Origin: Amaurobius ferox
Taxonomy: Eukaryota > Arthropoda > Arachnida > Araneae > Amaurobiidae
Direction of reading: 5' to 3'
Length of the DNA: 64,000 bases
Assembly: GCA_951213105.1 (NCBI GenBank)
Contig: OX578136.1
Location: 152,995,178 to 153,059,177 of the forward strand
Part shown: piece after piece, positions 40,096 through 52,000 of the stretch
How positions within the stretch are numbered: the stretch's first letter is position 1
Layout of the letters: each line of letters opens with the position of its first letter
Notes under the pieces: generated by a model
Told to the model about the DNA's origin: nothing
The model's input: only the letters and a program-made list of their open reading frames with translations
Databases searched by the model: none
Made by a program: the position numbers and the translations under genes

Positions 40096-43000
40096 TGTCT
40101 TATACACTATACGTTTCGCGACCGCGCGTCGGAGAGCTACGAAATTTGGCAATCGGAGACCCGGGGGGGAGGGAAGGGGACACGTGAAAACCGATTTTCA
40201 AAATTCTAATTATTTTTTTATTTATTTAATGTTTTATGCGATTTCGACCTTTTTTTGCCCTTTTTTCTCCACGATCCAGACGTCGTAGAAAAAAACAACT
40301 CACACCATCGGAAAGAGCAGACAATTGCGAGTAAAAATATATCAATTTCAAATCTCCATTTCGATTTCTAATATTTTTTAAAGATTTTAAAACAAAAGTC
40401 ACTTTTGGCTCAAAAAAACGATTTTTGGTTTTTAAATTCTCGCATAGTAAAAAGTACTCATAATTTCGACTAATAATTTACATTTTTAGAAAGCTGAAAT
40501 ATCTGGCATTCTTACAAGTCTAATCTGGTCCAGAAATAATGAAAATTGCCTTCAGGATCGCAATTTTAAAGACGTCATGATTTTATATTTCTCGGCGTTC
40601 CGCTCGGCGTACCGCTTCGTTTCTCCCCCGCTGAAGCAGGGAAGGTGGTGGGTGGGGACGTCAAGGTGGAGGTGACGTCACGGTTCTGAATAGAGCGCCT
40701 TTGCTCTATATAAATTATTATATTTATATTTTAAATGATGGGACGATCTGGATTTTTTAAATGTATATTTTAACTTTTGGATATTTTAAATGGATATTTT
40801 AATTTATGGATATTTTAAATGATGGAACAATGAAACAATGGAATGAGGATGATGGAATTAAGCATATGGTCATTTTAAATTGCAAATTAGCGCGCGGGAA
40901 GTTAGCGGTAGGCCCGGGTTCGATTCCCGCCACTGCCAAAACTTCCGCCGTGTTTACGTGGAATACGATCACGTTAAATATGTGGGTCCGTAAGTCCTTC
41001 CGAGAGGTTGGTGGTAGGGGAAGGAGGATACGGCCCCTGTGGATGCCTCCCCCACTGGGTTCCCGTCTAAATTGGGTGAATATGTAGAAAGTTATGGAGA
41101 TTGTCGCGGAGGGCGCGGCAGCCCAGTGGTTAGCGCGCGGGAATTGCACTCAGTAGGCCCGGGTTCGATTCCCGCCACTGCCAAAACTTACGCCACGTTC
41201 ACGCAGAGTACGATCACGTTAAACATGTGGGTTCGTGAGTCCTTCCGAGAGGTTGGTGGTAGGGGAAGGAGGGTACGGTCTAAATTGGGTGAATAAAAAG
41301 AAAGTTATGGAGATTGTCGCGGAGGGCGAAGTAGCCCAGTGGTTAGCGCGCGGGAATTGCACGCGGTAGGCCCGGGTTCGATTTCCGCCACTGACATGGA
41401 GTATGTTGGAAATAATCAATACATCGCGATTCACGTTCCTGTGAACGGGCGTTTATGCAAATTTAATATGAACGACTCTTCCCGTTCACCGGCGTGAACC
41501 GTGACGTTTTTCAACATGAGGTTTCATGCAAATCAGTTCTCAATGCGTACGCATCTGATTTGCATATCCGGGGGCGTTTCCGGAACTGTCCATTCTCGGA
41601 TATATAGGGCAGAGGTTTCTTGAAGCAAATGAGAAGGTCGGAGTCGATCGAGATCAGACGTCTGAAGAAGTCAGACGAGATAGACACTGATGGTCTGATG
41701 CAGGCAGACAGAAATGTTTTTTTGACAGAAGCACTGCGGAATATCGTTTGACGACGGTGAATAGTCGAAACGGATGCAGATGTGGTCAGTTTGGACCAGC
41801 ATGTATTGAACGTTAAATTTACTTACAAACGTTCGGAAGCCGCTTTAAATATTTTCCTGATGTTTTATCCTTTGGTTTCCCTTTGCCAAGTGATAGTGGC
41901 TGAAATACACGCAAGTGATAGAGGTAGTATAGTAACTTACTACCAGATGCTTCAAGGAATCTCTGTCTAGTCATTTACAACTAAAAATCTTTTGTACATA
42001 GTATATTTTTGATGTTTTACGGCATGGAAAATTACCAGGTACGTGTAATATGCCGAGTTGTGTTTTTCACCAAATAAAGTGAACGAAGTTTTTCTTTAAA
42101 ACTGGACTTGTGTACTTTCATAACCCAGCCAACACTTATTGACTCTGACAGTGCGTGCTTTGCTATCTTCAAATTTTAAATTTTCCAAGAGAAACGGTTA
42201 TGGGCCAGTTCAACGCCCAATAGAGTCATAAGTGCAAGTATCTTTAAAGAAATCGTTCCAGTGCTCAGATGGGGGCCGCACATGGCACCATTTTGAAGTT
42301 CGTGTGAACAACGAAACGCAACAGTGTAAACGTAAACAGTGTACAAGAACTTTTGCTTCTGCTTCTTCAAAACTACGAGTGGCCATGGAGGCAAGTAGAA
42401 CGGAGTTGCTGACGCGGGACAACTACGTCACCTGGCGTACCGACATCTCATTCGTCCTCAAGGGAGAAGGATGTTTCGGACACGTAGATGGAAGTGCTAA
42501 GCCTATCGAGGAAGATGCAAGTTGCCGCGACTACGATGATTTTTATCGCCGGAAAGACCGAGCATTAGCCATCATTTATCAAAGTTTATCCTCGGAATAC
42601 AAGGAGTTGATAAACGTCACCGATGAACCTAGTCAAGTATGGAATACCTTGAAAGAACATTTTCAAGCGCCTTCCCGAGCCAACCTGGTTAGATTACTAG
42701 ATGAGTTCTTCGACGTTCGGCCGGAGCCAGACGAGCCTGTTGACATTTTTTGCTCAAGACTGCGGAAGGCCGTGACGAGGCTTAAAGACGCGAAACACCC
42801 CATTGAAGACCTATATGTAGCATTCCAGTCGATTCGGTACCTTCCGGAAGAATTCCGAGGTATCGTTCAGCTTATATATCGATGGAATGACTCGGACTTC
42901 AAGCTCAGCAAAATACAAGCAGAGCTAGCAGCGGAGGAGAGCCGGCTTAGGCAGCAAGCAAGTGACTTTTCCAAAACTGTGAGTTCAAATTCTGCATATT

Positions 43001-46000
43001 TTACTTCTAAGAAATTTGTAAATAGAGTAAAAGTGTCTAAACTTCCAAATGTATCTCATAATGTGTCTAATGTAAATACTTCTAGTCATAATGTAAATAT
43101 TTCTAAAAGTAAAATTAAGTGTTTTAAGTGTAACAAACTAGGTCATACTAAATCTAATTGCAGTAGAAATAATGGATCTAGTATTGTGGAATTTCTTGGG
43201 TCTCCACAGATTGAGGCTAATACTGTAATCGATCCTAGCGATAGACTCAGCTGGGTAGTAGACACTGCTGCTACGCGACATTTCTGTAATAACATTAAGT
43301 TATTTTCAAAATTTAATGAGTGCAAAGGCACTTCAATGTCGCTAGCAGTAGGGGATGTCGAAAGTCCAGTTGAGGCTATCGGGACGGTGGAAATGTATGT
43401 CCAATTTAAGGATAAGCAAAGTATTATCAAATTGGAAAATGTTATGTATTCTCCTAAACTTAGGAGAAATTTATTAGCTGCATCTGTTCTTGAGGAACAA
43501 AATTTTAGTTTTAATGGAGCTAATGGGGTTCTATGGTTTTTTACACCTAAAGGGGAGAAATTCTTTTATGCAAAAAGAAAGGATGGGTTGTATTTTTTAA
43601 AACCCAAGTATAGTACCCAGGAACAACACAACGTAGAAAACCGTCAATCTAAAGATAGGGATCGAGATGGAGACAAGAAACACAAAAAGGATAAGAAATC
43701 CAAGGATAGGGATCCTAGTGCTTCCAGAAAAATAGACAAAGTAAAAATAGCACCTAATCTTAAAGAAACTAAATTTAAATCTGACAAAACAAAAACTAAG
43801 CAGAATAAAAATGTGAATAGTTCAATATCTAAGCCTAGCAGTTCAGTAACTGAACTTAATAGTACAAACTGTCTTTGGCATAAACGATATTGCCACATAA
43901 ACGCTGAATATCTTCTCCAAACCAGCAAAGTTTCTGCTGTAAACGGACTTCCTAGGCTTAAATACAAAAAGTTAAATTGTAAATCGTGTAAATTGGCTAA
44001 GTCTAGGAGAGTATCGTATAAACCCACCGGTAGGATAAGGTCCACTAAACCATTGCAATTGTTACACATGGATGTGTGTGGTCCCTTACCCACAGCCTCA
44101 TATGGTGGGAACAAGTATGTCTTAACTATAACAGATGATTATAGTAGAAAAGTTTTTGTTTACCTCATGAAACAGAAGTCAGAAGTATTTTCACATTTTA
44201 AAGAGTTTCAGGCCAGAGAAGAAAGGCAGTTATGTACTAAAATTCTATGTATCCGGACGGATAATGGGATGGAATTCTGCCATGATAAGTTCAAAAATTA
44301 CCTGAAGGATATCGGTATTAAGGCTGAGAGGACTAACACATATACCCCACAGCAAAATGGAGTATCAGAGCGATTCAACTTAACCGCATTTGACTGTGTT
44401 AGAGCCATGTTGAACGACAGCAAATTACATGACAGATTCTGGGCGGAAGCAATATTGTGTTTTGCATACACTAAAAATCGAATATGTCACAAATTTAAGA
44501 CTAAAACACCACATGAACTCTACAGTGGTAGAAAACCTTCAGTCAAACATCTTAGAACCTTTGGTTGTAGAGCATATGTAGGCAAACCCAGTCAGCTCAG
44601 AAAGAAGTTAGACATGAAAGCTACAGAAGGGGTGATGGTAGGCTATGCTACTAAAACTAAGGGCTATAGGATATTTTTGTCAGGAGAGAAACGAACAATT
44701 GAGACCTGCAATGTGAGGTTTGATGAGGGTGATGTAGTGGAAGGCATCCTGGACCCAATTTGTCCCAGAAATATCTCCTCAGGGATATCAAGAGATAACC
44801 TTTCAGAATACTCCGACGGGGAATATCCGAGAGAGCAGTCTGATGGGGGGGCAGGAGAGAGTGAAGACACTGGTGACGATCCGTCTGAATCCAGTGAGGA
44901 AACGGACTCTCCTGCTGACTCCAGTATGACTCCTTGCTCAGATATTGCTTGGCAGCGAAAGACGGTTCCAAGACCCGATGGAAGTAGAACCGATGTGTAT
45001 TATTACGCTCAAGGAGATAATAAAAGGCTGAGGTCACACAATGATGTTAAGAAATATTGTGATAAAAGGAATATACAATTTGATCAGCAACTGTTTAATT
45101 TTCGGGAAAATAAAGGTCTTAAAAGGGTCAGAGGCAGACCAGAAGCAAGCAATATTGAAATAAATATACCAAAAGGGTACAATGCTGCTATTAAATCTTC
45201 CCAGTCCGAAAAATGGTGTAATGCTATGGATGAAGAAATGGCCGTAATGCAAGAGAGGGGTGTCTGGGAACTAGTTCCTGCATCCACCTCACAAAAGCAT
45301 ATAGGCAATAGATGGGTCTACACTATTAAGAAAGACGAGAAAGGGAAAATCAAGAGGTTTAAAGCTCGTTTGGTAGCCCAGGGGTATGGTCAGAAAAAGG
45401 GAGAATCATACGATGAAGTTTTTAGCCCTGTTGTTAACTTCAACTTAATTAGAGCATTCTTCTCAATTTTCGTATGCATGCTTGGCTGGATGCATTTCCA
45501 ATTAGATATCAAATCTGCCTATCTCTATGCTAAATTGAGTCAAAAGGTATATATGAAACAGCCTCAAGGTTATGTCAATCAGGAACAGCCTGATTATGTT
45601 TGTTTGTTGAAGAAAGCCATTTACGGTCTTCATCAAAGTGGAAGAGAATGGTTTAATGAACTTGACACCAAATTAAAAGAATTAAATTTTTTAAAACTTC
45701 AATGGTGTAATTGTGCATATATTTACAATAGCAAAGTTCTTATGCTAGTCTATGTGGATGACATAATTCTCTTCTCAAAGTATCAAAGGGACATAGACCA
45801 CATTGTTTCATTACTTAGCATAGAATTTGATATCAAGGTATTAGGAAAAATTAGAAAACTTTTAGGCGTGGAATTTAAAGAGTGTGACAATAAATTTTTT
45901 ATACATCAAAGTCAGTATATAGATAAAGTATGTCAAATGTTTCAACAGTATAAATATCCAGTTACTTCACTTCCCATTTCTAAAGGGAATATTCTAAGTA

Positions 46001-49000
46001 AAATAGATTGTCCAAAGACAAGTGAAGAAATAAAGCAAATGCAAAGTTTTCCTTACAGGAGCTTAATTGGGTGTTTGGCTTTTATATCTAGTAGGACTAG
46101 ACCTGATATTTGTTACGCCATCAATATATTATCTCAATTTCAAGAAAACCCTGGAATTAAGCATTGGGATGCATTGTTAAGACTTTTAGGATATGTTGAA
46201 AAGACTAAAAACTATATGTTGAATTTATCTAACATTCAGGAGTTAAAATTGAATGGTTATTCAGATTCTGACTTTGCTGCAAACAGAGATGACCGTGTTT
46301 CACTTGGAGGCATGATACTCTTTATTGACAATGTACCTATTTCTTGGCGTACCTTTAAACATAAGTGTGTCAGCTTATCAACCATGGAAGCTGAATACGT
46401 ATCACTAACTGAAGCCGCTAAGGAAATGGTATGGGTACAAAACATAATAGAAGAATGTCATTTACTTGGGTTAAACTTTAATAAAAGTAACAGTGTTATT
46501 TTTAGCGACAACCAAGCAGCCATTAATTTTTCTAACTCTCCAATTGAAAACAATAGAACTAAGCATATTGATGTTAGATATCATTTCCTAAGAAATTTAA
46601 TAGTCAATGAATCTTTTAATGTTAAATTTGTAAATAGTAAAGATAACTTAGCAGATCACTTTACTAAACCAATGACTAAGGAAATAATACTTAAATTTTG
46701 TAATAAAATTTTTAAAAACTAAATCAAAACTTTTTGAGATTAAATGTTTAGTCTAAAGAAATTTTTAAATACTAAATTGAATTTACAACTTGGGAATTTT
46801 TTTAAAAAAGATGTCATATATGTACATTATTGTTTATCTTAAACCTCATTGATATAAGATAGTATATCTTGAGTATAAATTTTTGTGATATTGAATCCTT
46901 TTCACTTTACACCTTTGTATATACATCCATTTTCCATGACCCGCATGATGCTAAATAATAGCTTATGTGTATAAAATTTTGTATTTTTCAACTTGGTAAA
47001 AAGTATGTGTTGAAAGTTTTGATAAAGGAATTTTATTATCTGATTACTTGCATCATGTATTTTTAAATATTTGGTATATCAATGCAGTCTAATAGTATTA
47101 ATTATGTATACTTATATTGTGTTAATAGACAAAATTTTTTTAAGCTTTTTGAATTATAGTGTTTATACTCAAATTTAAAGTAAACTTAAATTCTATGCTT
47201 ATACAAAATCTTAATCTTTTAAAGTTAACTTGTTTAATATGATAATGTGCTTATACTTAAATTTTGGATACTTATAATTAAATTTAAACTAAAATTTCAA
47301 TTTTTGAATGCTGATACTTAAGCATTGAAGTTGTGTTGTATATAAATTTCTACTTGATGTGAAATGTTGTTGTTACAATATTGTCGACAATACTTAACTA
47401 TTTTTCAGATGCTATAAGTACTTATGCATTTTATTTTAAATTTAATAATGATATAATACTTTAAATTTTTTCCTTCATTATATGTTTGATAGGATACTGG
47501 GGGCCTTGGTGTTTATTGATATACCTTGGTTTCTCAGAGTAAGTTTTCTTTTGCATATGCATTGAGACTTAAGGATTTGCATGAGGGGGCCGATTGTTGG
47601 AAATAATCAATACATCGCGATTCACGTTCCTGTGAACGGGCGTTTATGCAAATTTAATATGAACGACTCTTCCCGTTCACCGGCGTGAACCGTGACGTTT
47701 TTCAACATGAGGTTTCATGCAAATCAGTTCTCAATGCGTACGCATCTGATTTGCATATCCGGGGGCGTTTCCGGAACTGTCCATTCTCGGATATATAGGG
47801 CAGAGGTTTCTTGAAGCAAATGAGAAGGTCGGAGTCGATCGAGATCAGACGTCTGAAGAAGTCAGACGAGATAGACACTGATGGTCTGATGCAGGCAGAC
47901 AGAAATGTTTTTTTGACAGAAGCACTGCGGAATATCGTTTGACGACGGTGAATAGTCGAAACGGATGCAGATGTGGTCAGTTTGGACCAGCATGTATTGA
48001 ACGTTAAATTTACTTACAAACGTTCGGAAGCCGCTTTAAATATTTTCCTGATGTTTTATCCTTTGGTTTCCCTTTGCCAAGTGATAGTGGCTGAAATACA
48101 CGCAAGTGATAGAGGTAGTATAGTAACTTACTACCAGATGCTTCAAGGAATCTCTGTCTAGTCATTTACAACTAAAAATCTTTTGTACATAGTATATTTT
48201 TGATGTTTTACGGCATGGAAAATTACCAGGTACGTGTAATATGCCGAGTTGTGTTTTTCACCAAATAAAGTGAACGAAGTTTTTCTTTAAAACTGGACTT
48301 GTGTACTTTCATAACCCAGCCAACACTTATTGACTCTGACAGTGCGTGCTTTGCTATCTTCAAATTTTAAATTTTCCAAGAGAGTACGATCACGTTAAAC
48401 ATATGGGTCCGTATGTTTTTCCGAGAGGTTGGTGGTAGGGGAAGGAGGGTACGTTCCCTGTGGATGCCTCCCCCACTGGGTTCCGGTCTAAATTGGGTGG
48501 CACATCCTGGCCGTCCAACCAGTTACCAGGCCCGGGTTCGATTCCCAAAATTGCCGCCGTGTTTACGCGGAGTACGAGCACGTTAAACATGTGGGTCCGT
48601 GAGTCCTTCCGAGAAGTTGGTGGTAGGGGAAGGAGGGTACGGTCTAAATTGGATGAATAAAAAGAAAGTTATGGAGATTGTCGCGTAGGGCAAAGTAGCC
48701 CAATGGTTAGCGCGCGGAAATTGCACTCGGTAGGCCCGGGTTCGATTCCCAAAATTGCCGCCGTGCTTACGCGGAGTACGATCACGTTAAACATGTGGGT
48801 CTGTAAGTCCTTCCGAGAGGTTGGTGGTAGGGGAAGAAGGGTACGGTCCCTGTGGATGCTTCTCCCACTTGGTTCCGGTCTAAATTGGGTGAATAAAAAG
48901 AAAGTTATGAAGAATATCGCGGAGGGTGAAGTACCCCAGTGGTTAGTGCGCGGGATTTGCACTTGGTAGGCCCGGGTTCGATTCCCAAAATTGCCGAATA

Positions 49001-52000
49001 AAAATAAAGTTATGGAGATTGTCGCGGATGGCACGGTAGCCCAGTGGTTAGCGCGCGGGAATTTCACTCGGTAGGCCCGGGTTCGATTCCCGCCATTGCC
49101 AAAACTGCAGCCGTGTTCACGCGGAGTACGATCACGTTAAACGTGTGGGACTGCAAGTCCTTCCGAGAGGTTTGTGGTAGGGGAAGGAGGGTACGGTCTC
49201 TTTGGATGCCTCCCCCATTGGGTTCCGGTCTAAATTGTGTGGCACTTCCTGGCCTTCCAAGCAGTTACCTTACACCTTTCTGGTAGGTCGCGCCAACGAG
49301 TTTGCCACGGTCAGAATTTTCAAGGGTAGCGAACAGGCTGGTCACCAAAGGCGGCTAGTATTTAATAAATATAGGATTTGTTTATTTCCAATAAAATGGG
49401 TAAACAAATGTTGCTTTGTATTGAATATTCAATTCAGTCCAATACACAGTGCTTAATATTTTAAAATGTATTCTGTAATTGGAATTTTTTATATTTGAAA
49501 AGTATTTTATATTTTATGCCATAAAACCTATGTATTTTGACCAACTGTGCATAGGACAAAATTTGAGATAATTATGCATAAAAGGGGTTATTTATGGCTC
49601 AATGATCATGAAACTTAACAGTTTCAATCATTGTAGTAAAAAATAACAATGATACAATCTTTGTGTTTGTGACGTCATTAGCCCCACTTGAGGGTACATT
49701 GTCAAACTTACTAGTAATCGAAAGATATTTTCGAGCTCCTTATTGAAGGATAACATGCTATAATTGTGAACATTTGAAGCAGAAAACAGATTTTTTTTTT
49801 TTTTTTTTTTGCAAAATTGAATGGATTCTCGTAGTATGAGAAAGTTGAATTGAGCCATTCCAGTTTGAATTTTTAATAAGAAAATGCTCTCATAAAAGCA
49901 TAATAGAAAAATAAACAATCCACAAATTTTAATAAAAGTATTATAAATGATCATTGCTTATTAAGCATATTTAAGCTTGATTTTTTGTTACCAGAACAGT
50001 GCCCTCCTTGCCTTTTGTTATGAGAAAAGTGCCCTCCCTGCCCTTTTGTTATCAAATCAGATCCCCAATTTAGCCTTTTGTTAAGAAAGCAATATCTGTC
50101 CTCAAAAAAAAAAAATAAACCAGCCCTTGTAAAACTTCAAATAAGTCTGAGAGCCCTTTCTCTATGTTCTTTACCATAAATTTTTGATTGTGTCTCATCT
50201 CTCTCCACCCCCTACACCTTCAAAGAAAGAAAAAAGGTTAAGCTGTACAGTTATCTAGTGCCAAAGAAAAGAAGATTAACAGCCCCACATTACTTCTTTC
50301 CTCCATTAAATGAAACAAAACAGAAAGGGGAATTCCCTCCTCTACCTGATAAAAACTTTCAAAACATTTTTTTTTCAACTTAAATGTTTGTTAAATTATT
50401 CCATGTTTGGTATGCATATGGAGCATAAAGTTCTGAACATATAAATTCTATAAGCATGTTTGCGCTAAAACAAATATTTAAAATCATAGCTTTCCAGACT
50501 AGGGTTCTTTGCGCCATTAGCAAGAAGATGATTACGTTGATTCAGACAATTCAGCCAAAACACAGGATGATAAGAAGGGGGAGTTAGATTAAAGCAGTGA
50601 GTTTGCTTCAACTTTAGCTGGCTTTATGAAATATGGAATAACTTATTTTCTTTTATATTATTTACAAACCACCTTTAGTGATCAGCTTAGTCACTTTTTG
50701 AAAAATCTCTTAATTTGAAATAGCTTTCTTGTTATAGACTACGTACCTCCGCTACGTGCAAAAGTCACGGCTAATGGTACTCCCACTGCAATTAATGTAA
50801 TAGCTATAGAGACTGACTGTGTATCTGTCCACGGTCGCCCATAGGGAGGGTCAGACACCACTCAAGTGATGAGGCCCAGACTCCCTAATAATTTTTTAAG
50901 GGAGGAAAAAACATGAAAAATGCACAAAAGAGGAAAATGAAAGAAGGACCCAGAAATTTGTACGGGAGGCAATGATCCAACCACTACACAGAAGGATACA
51001 GTAAGCATTATATACAATATAATGATAACTCTGCTCCATGCAATAACAATATGCACGCTACATGGACATATTTTATTTGCGTAGCTGATTTATAAAATTA
51101 AGGACCTTATTTTAGCAAGTGTATGCAATCCGCATACAATGAATGCAATAATGATATATGCTGTGCAGACACATGCAAATCATGTGAGATTGTGTTATGA
51201 ACCCACCCACTATGCGAGCTTATGCTTAACAGATAAGTTCGTTGCACGAAAGCATGCAATCATCATAGAAGATTTAAAACACAAAATAAATTCCCTTATA
51301 TTAGCGGACATGCTTTGACCTGCTTCGTGGATGCATGCAATAAAAAAACTCCATTTAATAATGATAAGCTCGCTTTAGGAACATATGCAGTAGATCAAGT
51401 AGTCGCCTACTATGTAGGCTCATGGCTAAAGATACGAATGCTGTGCAGGCACATAAACATACATTGCCTGCACTATTCATAACTCTGTTCCATGGAATAA
51501 TGATCAACTTAGCAGCTAGACTGTTGCTAATCGATAGTTCAAAATTTTATAGTGATTTTATGGAGCTTTCTGAAAATTTATTTAGTTTGTTTAAATCAAG
51601 GGGGTTTTTTGTAATCAATATATATACCAACAAACAATTAACACGTATTTTTAACATTTAAATATATTGTGTTACTTAAGATCATCAAACCTCATTGACT
51701 AATGAAAAAATACTAAAAATCAAAATTTAATATTTTCCTTTTTAAATTTAATAAACTCTAGATTTATAAAAATTCAATAATTGTAATTGTTAATAAACCC
51801 AATTGTTCAAGACTATAATTACATTTAATGTATAAATAGCATTTATTCAATGATAAATTTGTCCACAACAAAAGGAACCTTTTTATCAATACTGCATAAC
51901 ATAGTGGCAATGGCTCCAGTCTGATGAAGCCAAAATGGTTTTGTATGAATAACATTTTGTAAAATAAAACTTCAGTAAAGTTCAATAAAGTTTTTTGATT

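Larger units (their letters stand above)
41404..42190 (+). repeat. 5' LTR
   Basis: 787 bp, TGTTGG ... CCAAGA. Holds three ATGCAAAT octamers (41455-41462, 41526-41533, and inverted 41558-41565), a TATATAGG box (41601-41608) and AATAAA (42073-42078). The end is set by the gagta duplication and by comparison with the 3' LTR. Confidence 0.95.
41404..48381 (+). mobile_element. Full-length copia-type (Ty1/copia) LTR retrotransposon
   Basis: 6978 bp, inserted in a SINE unit with the 5-bp target duplication gagta (41399-41403 and 48382-48386). Two 787-bp LTRs that look identical, a tRNA-iMet half-molecule type primer site, a single uninterrupted gag-pol frame in copia order (protease, integrase, reverse transcriptase, RNase H) and a polypurine tract. 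Everything needed for retrotransposition appears intact, so insertion is probably recent. Unusual points: an MBD-like domain, a charged insert before integrase and an 872-bp noncoding tail. Confidence 0.96.

Noticed and set aside
41431..41446. Heat-shock-element-like GTTC/GAAC dyad in the LTR
   Set aside because: The spacing between TTC and GAA is 4 nt, not the 2 nt required.
41782..41970. 62-codon frame, identical at 47973-48161
   Set aside because: It lies in both LTRs; it follows LTR identity and has no known domain.
43143..45308. Several antisense frames over the copia polyprotein
   Set aside because: Shadows of the strongly coding plus strand.
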